Assembly: GCA_964035545.1 (NCBI GenBank)
Contig: OZ037773.1
Span: 994,251 to 1,058,250, forward strand
DNA length: 64,000 bases
Direction of reading: 5' to 3'
Source: Bugula neritina
Taxonomy: Eukaryota; Bryozoa; Gymnolaemata; Cheilostomatida; Bugulidae
Of the stretch, positions 21,869-32,894 are shown piece by piece. Numbering within the stretch: the first letter of the stretch is position 1; each line of letters starts with the position of its first letter. The notes under the pieces are model-generated. The model was not told the origin of the DNA. It made no database searches and was given only the letters and a program-made list of their open reading frames with translations. A program made the position numbers and the translations under genes.

Positions 21869-23160
21869 CTAACTCACCCTTCGATCCAGAATATTAAAAC
21901 ATTTTGAATGAGAGTGGTACTGATTATTGTTTTGTGGCATGCTACTCTTGACTGCATCAAAGTAGGAAAAGACCGGGCAGCGTGGTTGTGAAGCGTGACT
22001 AGGACTTTTTGCTTCCGGCGAATGAATCTCATTTGTGATTCCGACAAGGCATAAGTTGATATTTTCGTGGTGTTCAAAACTCCCACGTTTCTTTGCCTGT
22101 CTTCCCATACGATACCTAGCTAGACTTTCATAACTGCCGCTTGTAGCGCGGTCATATACAAAGTCTCCGAGGTACGCTGGGGATTGCTTAGTGAGCGGTC
22201 CTGGAGATATCGTCACTGTGAGAGGCGGTGTGCTCACCCGTGGATTGTTATGTCTCACGGGTGGTGTTTCCAGCCTGTTTGTGACGGTTTTTCCTACGTT
22301 GGTGTCTCTGTACGGAGCCCCTCCCACGGGGGTTATTGCACTTCCGGACTCGTTTCTGGTTCCGAAAGTGGTGGTGGCAGGCCTGACGTTGGGGCGATGG
22401 GCGCGTTTCCAAAGACGGAAGTGGCTTTTCCTGCCTCGCCAAGTTTTCCTGGAGAGTCATGGGCGCGCTTCTGGCCAGGTCGACAGTCTTCGCTTGCCAA
22501 GACCTTCTAGCACAATGCGTCTGCCGCCCCGTTTCACCAGGGAGACGGCTATGCTTGTCGGTCTGGCAGATTTTGCACTGTCTCACTCTGCGCCGTATGT
22601 CCGGCTCCATGTTGGGCCGGTACCACCGGAGTTGTAACTTGGTGACCACTCCCTGGACTCCCGCCTGAGTCTGCTGGTGGATGTCCCGTATCAACTCCCG
22701 GCAGATGGCAGCGGGGCAGACTATCCTCTCCCTTTCTGGCTGTCTGTTGTTGGCGGCCAAAGTCATGGTCAGCAGGCCATCTGGCCCGATCCGCAGGGAG
22801 TTCCAATGTTGACAGTACAGCCGTAACTCGGCGCATCCTTGTCCCCGATGTCTACCACTGGGTCGTCGCCCATCCTGTTTTGCTCGGTACACGTCAGCTA
22901 CCACCCCGGAGAAGCGAAGATCCCGTCAATGTCAGGTCCCGCTCCGTAGGGCTTAGCCTTGTTCGTCAGCGCCATCCTGAGTTTGAGCATGCCACCCTTG
23001 GTGGCCACCGTGCAACTTCCATCACATCTTGAAATTCTTGGATAAATTGCTCTATGGCTTCTTCGCCCGTAAAGGTGTGCGCCTTCAGCCGGTATCTGTC
23101 CTCACTGGGTTCTCTGGGAACTCTCACTTCTTCCAACACTACTGGTTTCACAGGTATAAC
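21869..23160 (-). pseudogene. E3 gag-integrase-tail remnant
   Basis: Minus-strand order: gag N-terminus (22966-23151, with the TFTGEEAIEQFIQEF block), an abrupt junction near 22905 into the region before the integrase zinc finger (22904-22550, H-x3-H and C-x2-C visible), no catalytic core, then Pol tail (22327-21869) with a degraded HHENINLC motif. The mini-exon before the GTGAGT donor (21877) begins ATG but hits TAA two codons later. No functional product is expected. Confidence 0.75.
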
Positions 23161-23236
23161 AACATTGTCTTCCTCACCTTCATTTTAGTGGAATGGGTAG
23201 CTCCTACCTTCTTCTGCCCTCACTGTTGTACGCAAG

Positions 23237-23254
23237 ATCCCACCGCTGCCATCA
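23237..23254 (-). promoter_or_regulatory. E3 primer-binding site, tRNA-Leu
   Basis: Complement reads ATCCCACCGCTGCCATCA: the tRNA-Leu 3' end with one mismatch in CCA. One spacer base separates it from the LTR. Confidence 0.8.
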
Positions 23255-23255
23255 C

Positions 23256-23607
23256 TGTTGTAATTTGCACAATTACTATGCGTGGGTTTTTGCTTGCATA
23301 TTTAGTATGCTTTTCTAACTAGTAATTACTAGGGTAGTAGCCAAATAATAATCTTCATTATCTACAATAAACACAGTATAAAACATTACATCAAATTACA
23401 GTAATACAATAGCCATCTAACTATGTGCGTACACTTCGAGTCCTCGCTCACAACAACGTGATAATTGCCAACTACCCGGGAACTGTCACTGGGTCGGAAG
23501 TTCACCTTCCGGTTCTTCTTATTGGATTATAATACATGGGGGGCTTTTAGTATTCCCCGAACGGAGAGGAGATGATTTTACATTATGATACTGCGTGACC
23601 CACTACA
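23256..23607 (-). repeat. E3 5' LTR, 352 bp
   Basis: Minus strand begins TGTAGTGGG and ends TTACAACA; similar in layout to the 343-bp E4 LTR. Confidence 0.82.
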
Positions 23608-23635
23608 CCATGCTAATAAGTTTATTGGTTTTCTT

Positions 23636-23850
23636 TTAAAGCAGCACAAATTTATATGAAGAAAATTGTTTGAAATGATTTATTGATTTTGAAGCAGCAC
23701 AAATCTATTTGAAAAAAATATTTGAATTGAGAAATTTACTTCAAAGCTGCACAAATTTACATTGGAGAAAATATTTGAATTGAGAAATCTATTTCAAAGC
23801 TGCACAAGTTTATGTTGAAGGAAATGTTTTAAATGTTGATGTTAAACTGT
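23636..23850. repeat. 53-bp minisatellite, four units
   Basis: GCWGCACAA recurs at 23641, 23694, 23746 and 23799 with similar flanking sequence (ATTTGAATTGAGAAAT), a period of 52-53 bp. Confidence 0.8.
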
Positions 23851-24059
23851 AATTCTCTTGTGAGTTTAATCTAGATAGTTTGTCTATCTTGTTTGTCAGA
23901 CTATTTAATTTATGTTCGCTAGTATAATGTAAACAGAGCAAGATTTCAAAAGATCGCTAGGATAATCTTTATTTTGGTTTGGGTAATTTCTTGTAATATT
24001 TCATTAGTGTAATTTTGGTTGTTTCAATACTATCATCAAATAGATATACATATTATACA

Positions 24060-24178
<119 letters not shown>

Positions 24179-24210
24179 CTCAATATTATAAGGAAAATAA
24201 TTAATAATAA

Positions 24211-24700
24211 TTAGGCTTTCCTTAATATTTTCCAACTTTTATTGTGTTTAATGTTTTTGTTAGTTAGTTGCCAAATGTATTTGCTAAGTTCTGTTTGATT
24301 AATTTCTCTTTCCTTGTTTTTAAAGGATGGGTTGTGGTTTGCGTATTTTAGTTTGAACGGTCTATCACTCAAGCCAATGTATGTTGCAGGCTCGTTTTCG
24401 GTAGTTTCTACAGTTGCTTGGTATATTACTCTGCTCTCCTGACAGTTTCCTTTTTCTGTGGACAACTTTCTTTTTCTCTGCAGTTGCAGTTTTTTCTGGG
24501 GGTTTTGTTTTGTTGCTTCTGTTTTTCTAAAACTTTGTTATTGTGGAAGTTTATGGTCTGTTTTATGTTTGGCATGCAGCTGTAGCTAACTTTTATATTG
24601 TTCTTGTTGATTATTTTATAGAGTGGGTGTTGTTTTGGAAATTCCTCATTTATGAAACTATACAACACAATTATCAAAAGATGTAATTCATGCCTATATG
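24211..24700 (-). pseudogene. Penelope-like element C-terminus (linker and GIY-YIG endonuclease)
   Basis: The upstream frame (24426-24677) has FPKQHPLYKII...SYSCMPNIKQ followed by a cysteine cluster (CNCREKESCP), typical of the linker after the RT of Penelope-like retroelements. After a frameshift near 24465 the second frame (24211-24465) reads VIYQATV...YIGLSDRPFK...H..SF...TELSKYIW, a GIY-YIG-like endonuclease. RT is absent; it is a truncated relic. Confidence 0.75.
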
Positions 24701-25599
<899 letters not shown>

Positions 25600-25942
25600 T
25601 GTAATGGGATTACGTAGCATAATAATGCATTTGTCTCCTCCTGTTTGGGAATACTTATAACCATGTTCTACTATCCAATCAGAAGGACCGGAAGGCAAGG
25701 TTCCGGTCAAGTGACTGTTCGCGGGTTAGCTAGCAGAAACCACGTTGTTGAGAGCAGGGGCTCGTAGTAGCTAGACGTGTTTATAATTGATTGATGTATT
25801 GTGGTTTTGACTTACTGTTATAATTATGTTTATCGAATTAAATAAAGGTTATCGTACGCAAGCTCTGTTAGTAGTTGCTAGTTAAATTGAAACTAAATAC
25901 GCAGGCAATCCACGCTTGATAATTGTGCTAAAACTCACAACA
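25600..25942 (+). repeat. E4 5' LTR, 343 bp
   Basis: TGTAATGGG...CACAACA; a weak AATAAA occurs in the right half (AAATAAAGG, about 25842). It differs from the 3' LTR at CGTACGC versus CGTATGC. Confidence 0.95.
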
Positions 25943-25943
25943 G

Positions 25944-25961
25944 TGGTGGCAGCGGTGGGAT
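25944..25961 (+). promoter_or_regulatory. E4 primer-binding site, tRNA-Leu
   Basis: TGGTGGCAGCGGTGGGAT, an exact complement of ...ATCCCACCGCTGCCA plus CCA of animal tRNA-Leu (AAG/TAG type), after one spacer base. Confidence 0.88.
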
Positions 25962-25976
25962 AATGCGTATATCAGA

Positions 25977-27041
25977 ATGGCAAAAGAAAGAGCTACGGAA
26001 CTACTCATGCCACTAAGTGAAGAGGAGGAAGATGACATTGTTACACCTGTAGACCCCGCAGTTTGAGATATGGTGAGAGTTGTTATAGGATTCGAGGAGA
26101 CTATATATCGACTGAAGATACCCACCTTTACAGGTAAAGATTCAGTAGAACAATTCATTCAAACTTTTCAAAAGCTGCGGAATTTTGCACGGTGGCCACC
26201 AAGAATGGCGTTGCTCAAGCTTAGGACAGCGTTGGCGGACAAGGCCAAGCCATGCGGCGAGGGAACTGACGTGGCCAGTATCTTCGCTTCCCTGCGGGTC
26301 CGTTTTGGCATCTCCACCATGGACACGGAGCCCTCCACGGCCCCCGCACCCTGCGGGCCGGCGAAGAAGCCTCGAAGGGAAACTAGACCCAAGCCGCACC
26401 GCCGGGAGCCACTCCGAGGCGGACTCAATGAGCTGTCGACCTCAGACACTGCGAGGGAGAAGACGAAGATGCCGTACGGGGCGCCGTCTTCCCCTCCGCG
26501 GCAGGTCCATAGCCGTCCCCTAACGGGAGAAGAGCCGGTAGTACGTACTTGCACTATGCCTGGCCACTCCCGGGACACCGTCCACCGCAAGGTAGACGGT
26601 GGCCATACCTCCAGGCCGGGAGCTGTGGAGAGCGCGCACCCGAAAGTCCCACCTGTCCGCAGCTCTAACCAGCTGACACGGAAAGGAAAGACCTCGGTGC
26701 CATGCCTCCACTCCCCCTCTGAACCAGTGAGCCTACCACCCGCCTCTCCACCAAGCTGTACTCCTTCTGTTCAAGAAGACGACAGCAGGCCATCGCGGGA
26801 AACCGCGATGAAAAGTCCTCTAGAGAAGCCGCCCTTCGGGCGAAGGACTGCCTCACCCCACAGCCAGGAGACCCGTGGGACAACATCAGACGGTTGCGTG
26901 AATGACGAACAGCGCCCAGAGACGGCCACGTCACTACACAAAACCGAAGCTACACCTCACCTTGGGGATCCTGACATGCCCCCAGAAGTGGCACAGGACC
27001 CCACGCCGAACCTGTCTCAACCGATGGCGTCAAGGAGCTAG
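25977..27041 (+). pseudogene. E4 gag and pre-RT remnant
   Basis: ATG at 25977 opens a gag-like frame that meets a TGA near 26064 and then continues in the same frame from 26070 for 323 aa. The capsid block PTFTGKDSVEQFIQTF and RVRFGIS are recognisable. After that the frame holds short collinear remnants of the segment between protease and RT (VVRTCTMPGHSRDTVH corresponds to VVRSCTVPGRSRATIH in E7; QEDDSRPSRETAMKSP to EEDVGPSLGDATEAPP). The zinc knuckle and DSG protease motif are missing. The frame stays open across these deletions, which is notable. Confidence 0.7.
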
Positions 27042-27067
27042 GACACCTCCAGGAAATTATTCCGGGG

Positions 27068-28153
27068 GTGGTAGCCAACGTCTATCGGATGAAACGGGAA
27101 GGGCGACGACCCAGTGACACACAACGAAAGCAGGGCTGCCCTGAGTGGCAGCTGTACTGCCGACATTGGAACGCACTGCGGATCGGGCCGGATGGTCTAC
27201 TGACCATATCTTTGGCTGATAACCACCACCAGCCAGACCAGGAGAGGACCCTCTGTCCTGCCGCCATCCGCCAAGAATTGATAGAAGAGGTACACCAACA
27301 GGCTCATGGGGGAGCCCAACAGGTGTTCACCGAACTACAACTCTGGTGGTATTGGCCTCACATGGAGCGTGATGTACAACACAGTGTTGGGCAGTGCGGA
27401 GTCTGCCGGGTCAGTAAGCACGGCCCCCCTACTGGGGAGGTAGGGCGGCGAAGGCAAAGTGCAGAAAGACCCGGGCAGACGGAGACTGCTAACCTGGTCG
27501 ACGAACCGCCTAGGATGCAACCCAAAGCAGTGGCGAGGCAGGAAAAGCCACCCCCGTCCAGGGAAGTGCGCTCACCGCCGTTAGCGTGCAAGCCGCCACC
27601 GCCACTTCCTAGGTCAGGAACCGACCTGGAAGTGCAAAAACCCCCCAAGGGAGGGGCTCCGTGCGGAGGTACTAGGAAAGCTCCATCTGTTACAAATTGG
27701 CTGGAAGCACCACCCAAGAGACGTGATCGTCCACGGGTGCGTAAACCACCATGGCTGGAGACAACACTTCCCCAGGCTCCGAACGGAGATGCTAGGAAAG
27801 CTCCATTTGTCACAAACTGGCTGGAAGCACCACCCAAAAGACGTGACCGTCCACGGGTGCGTAAACCGCCTTGGTTAGTGACGACACCTTGGAAACGGTG
27901 TCCTAAGCCAGGCTCCGCGTATCGCAAGGACTTACCACGTTCCGTTCAGGGCGCGGTCAAACGTCCTACGAAACGCCGTGAGGGGAAGAGAGCAGAGCGT
28001 GGGAGTTGTGAGCACCACGAAAATATTAACTTTTGCCTCGGCGGAAATTCAAATAAGATTCATACGCCGGAGGTAATAAGTCATAGTCACGTTTCACAAC
28101 CACGCTGCTCGCTCTTTCATCACGTTAATACAGCTTTGAGTAGACGTACGTAG
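27068..28153 (+). CDS. E4 integrase zinc domain fused to Pol tail
   Basis: A 361-aa open frame. Residues 1 to about 130 match the segment before and including the integrase HHCC domain (H-x3-H in HQQAHGGAQQ, C-x2-C in CGVCRVSKHG). The catalytic core and GPY/F module are absent. The tail follows, with a 120-bp tandem duplication (units near 27671 and 27791) and the SCEHHENINFC motif near residue 315. It is distinct from a normal integrase and cannot catalyse strand transfer. Whether it is translated is unknown; the open frame could be chance given recent amplification. Confidence 0.6.
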   Translation: MVANVYRMKREGRRPSDTQRKQGCPEWQLYCRHWNALRIGPDGLLTISLADNHHQPDQERTLCPAAIRQELIEEVHQQAHGGAQQVFTELQLWWYWPHMERDVQHSVGQCGVCRVSKHGPPTGEVGRRRQSAERPGQTETANLVDEPPRMQPKAVARQEKPPPSREVRSPPLACKPPPPLPRSGTDLEVQKPPKGGAPCGGTRKAPSVTNWLEAPPKRRDRPRVRKPPWLETTLPQAPNGDARKAPFVTNWLEAPPKRRDRPRVRKPPWLVTTPWKRCPKPGSAYRKDLPRSVQGAVKRPTKRREGKRAERGSCEHHENINFCLGGNSNKIHTPEVISHSHVSQPRCSLFHHVNTALSRRT

Positions 28154-28182
28154 AATTCATAAACATACCACTCTCATTCACA

Positions 28183-29088
28183 ATGGCTTGCCAAGAATCG
28201 AGGGGTGAGTTAGTTATGTTTTTGGTACGAGGGCTAAACTGTATTAATCAGCTTAACTATAATAGAGTAAGCTGGAGACTCGGTAATGATTTTTAGTGGT
28301 GAGAATTCACACTGACTCTAAGACTTAACAGTCTGATACAGCAGTGCGTGTTTTCGATCAACTATTCATTAACTGAGTCTCACGAGTGTCTAATTGAGTT
28401 AAGTACCCACCAGGCTGTATACGCCGGTTGTACTCAGTGTACCCTCTTACACTGTTATACTCTTGCAGATCACACTCGATCGACCAACTCTGGGTCACAG
28501 GATCTACACTCTCTCTCCTCTTTGGATAACGGACCGGAAATGGACAACGGACTGCTCGCGGTGCTGCGTCGAAGACACAGATGGGTGTCGCGACGAACGG
28601 AGCGGCAGATTGAAGAAGTCTGGGGACCGAGTAGGTCACAAAACACCTGCCACGTGTGTTACGAAGAGCTTCCCTCACACCAAGGACTACGGCTGCATGT
28701 GAATGCACACTTCCTGCTACGGTTCTGTCCGTGTGGATTTCACGACGTGTACCCATACCCCGTCGTGGCTCATATGATGGACTGTTTCGCGGGCGAGGGC
28801 TATGTAGTAGACGCGGATAACTACGATAAATACCTAGAAGCGGTCAAACCAGTGGTTAAGAAGGCTTTAACCTGGGCCGCATTATCCTCCGGATTTTATA
28901 CATTGCTAACAGCCGCCCGTCAGAAGTCCCTTATGGTAAAAACGGTCGCCGCAATCATACCGCGGCTAGATAATACCCCTATGGAAGCATCAGACTCCCC
29001 AGAAGAGGCGATGCCAACTCCACCCAGACCGACCCGGCTAGCAACCGTTGAAGAAAGACTCTTACGGCTGCAGGATGAATTCACCTAG
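28183..29088 (+). CDS. E4 ORF3: spliced zinc-finger protein, C-terminus cut by a stop
   Basis: Exon 1 is 28183-28204 (22 nt, ATG), donor GTGAGT; intron 28205-28468 (264 bp); acceptor CTCTTGCAG. The phase-1 G completes the first codon of exon 2. The product is 213 aa with a C2H2 finger (CHVCYEEL...H..NAH) and a second C-x-C-x12-H-x3-C motif. A TAG at 29086-29088 replaces the glutamine codon seen in E2; beyond it the same frame continues 40 codons to TAG at 29209-29211 and contains the rest of the coiled coil and basic end. So this copy lacks the coiled-coil tail unless the stop is read through. Confidence 0.75.
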
Positions 29089-29455
29089 TTGGCTCCCGAC
29101 TTACTCAGCACTTCAGTGAGCCTTAATGAACTAAAGGGCTCAGTGGGACGCCTTAAGCGTAGACTACGTGCACGGCAAGCACGACACCAGATCCAGTCCC
29201 TACAAAAATAGGAGCTGACAGTTGGCGATTCCACCCCGCATATCCTCGGGGTACTACGTTGTGATCATGCAAATGCTTGACTGCTAAAGACCTACAATCC
29301 AGGACTCTCTCTTTATAGCTGGCCAGTTGTACGCTGGCCATCCGTTATCTTACTTATGTGTTTATATTATCATACATTTGGTATTTCTCTTCTTTCTCTT
29401 TGTGGATTTTCTTGACTTATGTTATTTTTGCATTATTATACTATTTCCGTTTTTA

Positions 29456-29488
29456 TCAGAAAGTATGGCTTTCTGCTGGTGGGGGCGG
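29456..29488 (+). promoter_or_regulatory. E4 polypurine tract with upstream stem-loop
   Basis: CAGAAAG and CTTTCTG form a 7-bp stem with a 5-nt loop, followed directly by CTGGTGGGGGCGG and the LTR. Confidence 0.8.
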
Positions 29489-30216
<728 letters not shown>

Positions 30217-30591
30217 TATCTTTACGAGCTAGCAATTTGATTATAAATAAGTATACGAGAAACATTGTTGATTTATTACTTTATTAGGCATGCAAAGTAA
30301 TTATACTGATATTTTGGGTACCACTGTACCCATCTTCAGAGTAGCAATGAATGAAATTCAAAAATTGTTACGTTACGTTAGACGTTATGCATGACACAAA
30401 GAATAGAGAGTGGCAGTTATTGTATATTATTGAAACTTAGGGAGATAATCTTATTTTATATATTACGCAGGTCAAAAATTATACTGATTTTTTTTTTGCA
30501 TAAAAATAAATTAGAGCTGACAAAAAAAAGATATCCAAGTATAAAAACAGCAAGAATTAGTGAAACTATGTGAGAGTTGAGTAGTGTGGAG

Positions 30592-30912
30592 CTATTGATA
30601 TAGTTTTAATGGTATGGAGTAATTTTGTTTATTGAGTTGCGGTTTTATTTGTTTAATGTAGAGAGCTTCGGTTACTTTTTGATGGTTGATTCCATTAAAT
30701 GAATGATTTAAAACTGTTGCATTGTCTATTGATATGTTTCCATGATTAGTGGTGGAGATGTGTTGATAAATTTTGGAATTAATGTCATGGCAGTGTTCAT
30801 GTATCCTATGTGACAGGCGGCGTCGGGTCTCGCCTACATATGTTTGTTGACAGGTAGTTTCAGGGCAGGTTATTTTATAGACTAGGTTGTGAATGTGTTC
30901 TTTATTGGTATA
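30592..30912 (-). pseudogene. Second Penelope-like element fragment (GIY-YIG endonuclease)
   Basis: Without a starting ATG, the minus strand is open for about 100 codons to a TAG at 30592-30594. It reads LVYKITCPE...QTYVGETRRRLSHRIHEH, the GIY-YIG pattern (VYK, then YVGET-R-x-L-x-x-R-x-x-EH) of Penelope-like retroelements, followed by a conserved-looking EALYIKQIKPQLN end. The RT is missing, so this is a 5'-truncated relic. Downstream sequence to about 30300 may be its 3' UTR. Confidence 0.75.
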
Positions 30913-32377
30913 ATTAATTATTATTATTATTTCAATGACAGCAATTTTAGTTGCTGTGATTTTTGCTAATTTTCAGTATGCTATATTGTTCAGAAGAATC
31001 CTCAAATATTCAACGCACTCCTTAGATATCGTTGGAAACCTTGTTTAATATGGATTTCAGTGATCAATTGTATGATTTCAGCTTTAAGTTTGGGAGGTAC
31101 GTTTCATGAGTTTTAAATAAAAGTATATGCATCAAGGTATGCATAAAACTGTTACCAATTTATTGATCATTTTTTGGTACAGAGTGTAAAACGATATTGT
31201 AGTCATTTTGAACAATACATGCAATGAAACAGGAAAAAAACATGAAGCAAATCACAATCTTAAAAAACAAAGAGTTTCAATAGCGAAATAATCTATAGAG
31301 TAAAAACTTCAAATTCCAAATGCATTTCATAGTATAGAGAAATTTGGCAGTCAAGAGAGAGAACGTCAACACACCCAATATCTATTTTGTTTCTTCAGTG
31401 AAAATGAGTGAGATTTTATCAACAGCTAATGGATCTGTAAAAAGACGGTGAAACTCTCATCTTATTCTTTTGGGGTCTCCTGTATTCTCATTATTTAGGA
31501 GTTTGTTTTCTGCAAATGACAATAATGTTATTTTAAACTAACGTAACACACACCAATCAGAAACAATTGCTTAATGATACATTTTGTGCACAGGCTCCAT
31601 AAAAAAATTTGCCAAGAGAAATAGTTGCATTGAATAAAACTCCAACTATAAGTTAATGCAAACCACAAATAATCCGGAAGGGCATTCATTCACTTAATGA
31701 GCAGTCATGGAAACGCAGTGTAGAGTTGAGCTGGTTGAAAAGTTTGAAGCCTAATGTTACATAGTTACATTTGAATGGAGCTAACTGTACCAGTGAGAAC
31801 AATACTGTTAAAAAGTTGATAAACACAAATTTAATTAACTAAAGATCATGATAATTTCAGTAAATAATTTGACTGTAATATCAATTGGTTTCATTTCAAA
31901 TTAATTACAAACATTGCACATAAAAATAGAATTGACCGAACTTAAAAGTTGCTGTCAAAAGTGGAGGAATACTTATGAAGAAGTTCAGTAGATATTAATA
32001 ATGAGGAAACTGTAATGAGATCAATGAGACAATGAAAGCTTGACAATCCGAAACTAAATGAGACAAAATAGGTTGGATTAAGGCCACACTAAAAAGATTT
32101 TCCAATTTTAAAATTATGCCACTTGATCGAAATGAGTGAAACTCAAGTGACCAATCACATTTGCCCAATTGCTGTGGTATAGATATTAATACATGTTTGA
32201 GCCTCGTTCACCTGCCTCAGTGATGCACCATTAATTTTTTGGACGATTAGGACAAAACTCAAAGGCAGGCTAGTTGAACGGTATAAGCCAAGTAGATGAT
32301 CTATGATGATAGGTAATTGAATATTGTTTGTTTTCAGCAGTTCGCCATCCTTCTATTGTTGCTGAGGTGTTATATAT
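30913..32377. other. AT-rich intergenic sequence, nothing recognised
   Basis: About 1.5 kb with no supported coding frame, RNA gene or repeat end. Confidence 0.5.
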
Positions 32378-32838
32378 TGTGGTGATTTATGATGTATCGG
32401 AAAGGCAACTCTTGTAATTACTCTACTACTCTGATGTGCATTGTCTAGAAAAAGATAAGCTACACTTGGCCTAGTACTACCTACATTGTTACGCTACCTC
32501 TCTGAACAATGAATGGGATCAACCAATTAGAAAGGAACTAATGATCATACTATCATACGATCATTAGCAACTTGAATCAGTAGCTGCAGCTAATGCTTTG
32601 GGATGGAGGTAATGGTGTAAGATCCCTAGCAGCGTGCATGAGCAGTTGGATAGTAGCGCTTGGTCAGTTAGGTTGCATGCTTAGTATTTGTCATGTTATG
32701 TACTTCTTCACAGTTATGTATTGTATTTCACTCATGTATAATTCGTATTGAAAAGACGCTATCAATACTTTACATCGGCAGTTATCAGCTTTAGTCTTAA
32801 ATACCCACAGAATTAGTGAATAGCAAAAATTTAGAACA
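32378..32838 (+). repeat. E5 5' LTR, about 461 bp
   Basis: TGTGGTGATTTATG...TTAGAACA. Followed by a decayed primer-binding site (AGTGGCACGGTGGAAAC) near 32842. Confidence 0.75.
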
Positions 32839-32894
32839 GCAGTGGCACGGTGGAAACTTTTGAAGGCTAATGCAACTGGTCAAAGAGTAAGAGT

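Larger units (their letters stand above)
20253..23607 (-). mobile_element. E3: deleted gypsy element, LTR related to E4
   Basis: The 5' LTR (23256-23607) aligns with the E4 LTR (shared TGTA-TGGG start, GGGAATACT and CCGGAAGG blocks). The 3' LTR survives only as 20253-20464 because a deletion runs from inside the ORF3 intron into the LTR and removed all of ORF3 exon 2. Internally gag is fused to the integrase zinc domain, without protease, RT or RNase H. The intron carries a 1150-bp TIR element. Confidence 0.82.

Noticed and set aside
23636-23850. CRISPR-like array
   Set aside because: Four degenerate 53-bp units without spacers in a eukaryotic genome: a minisatellite.
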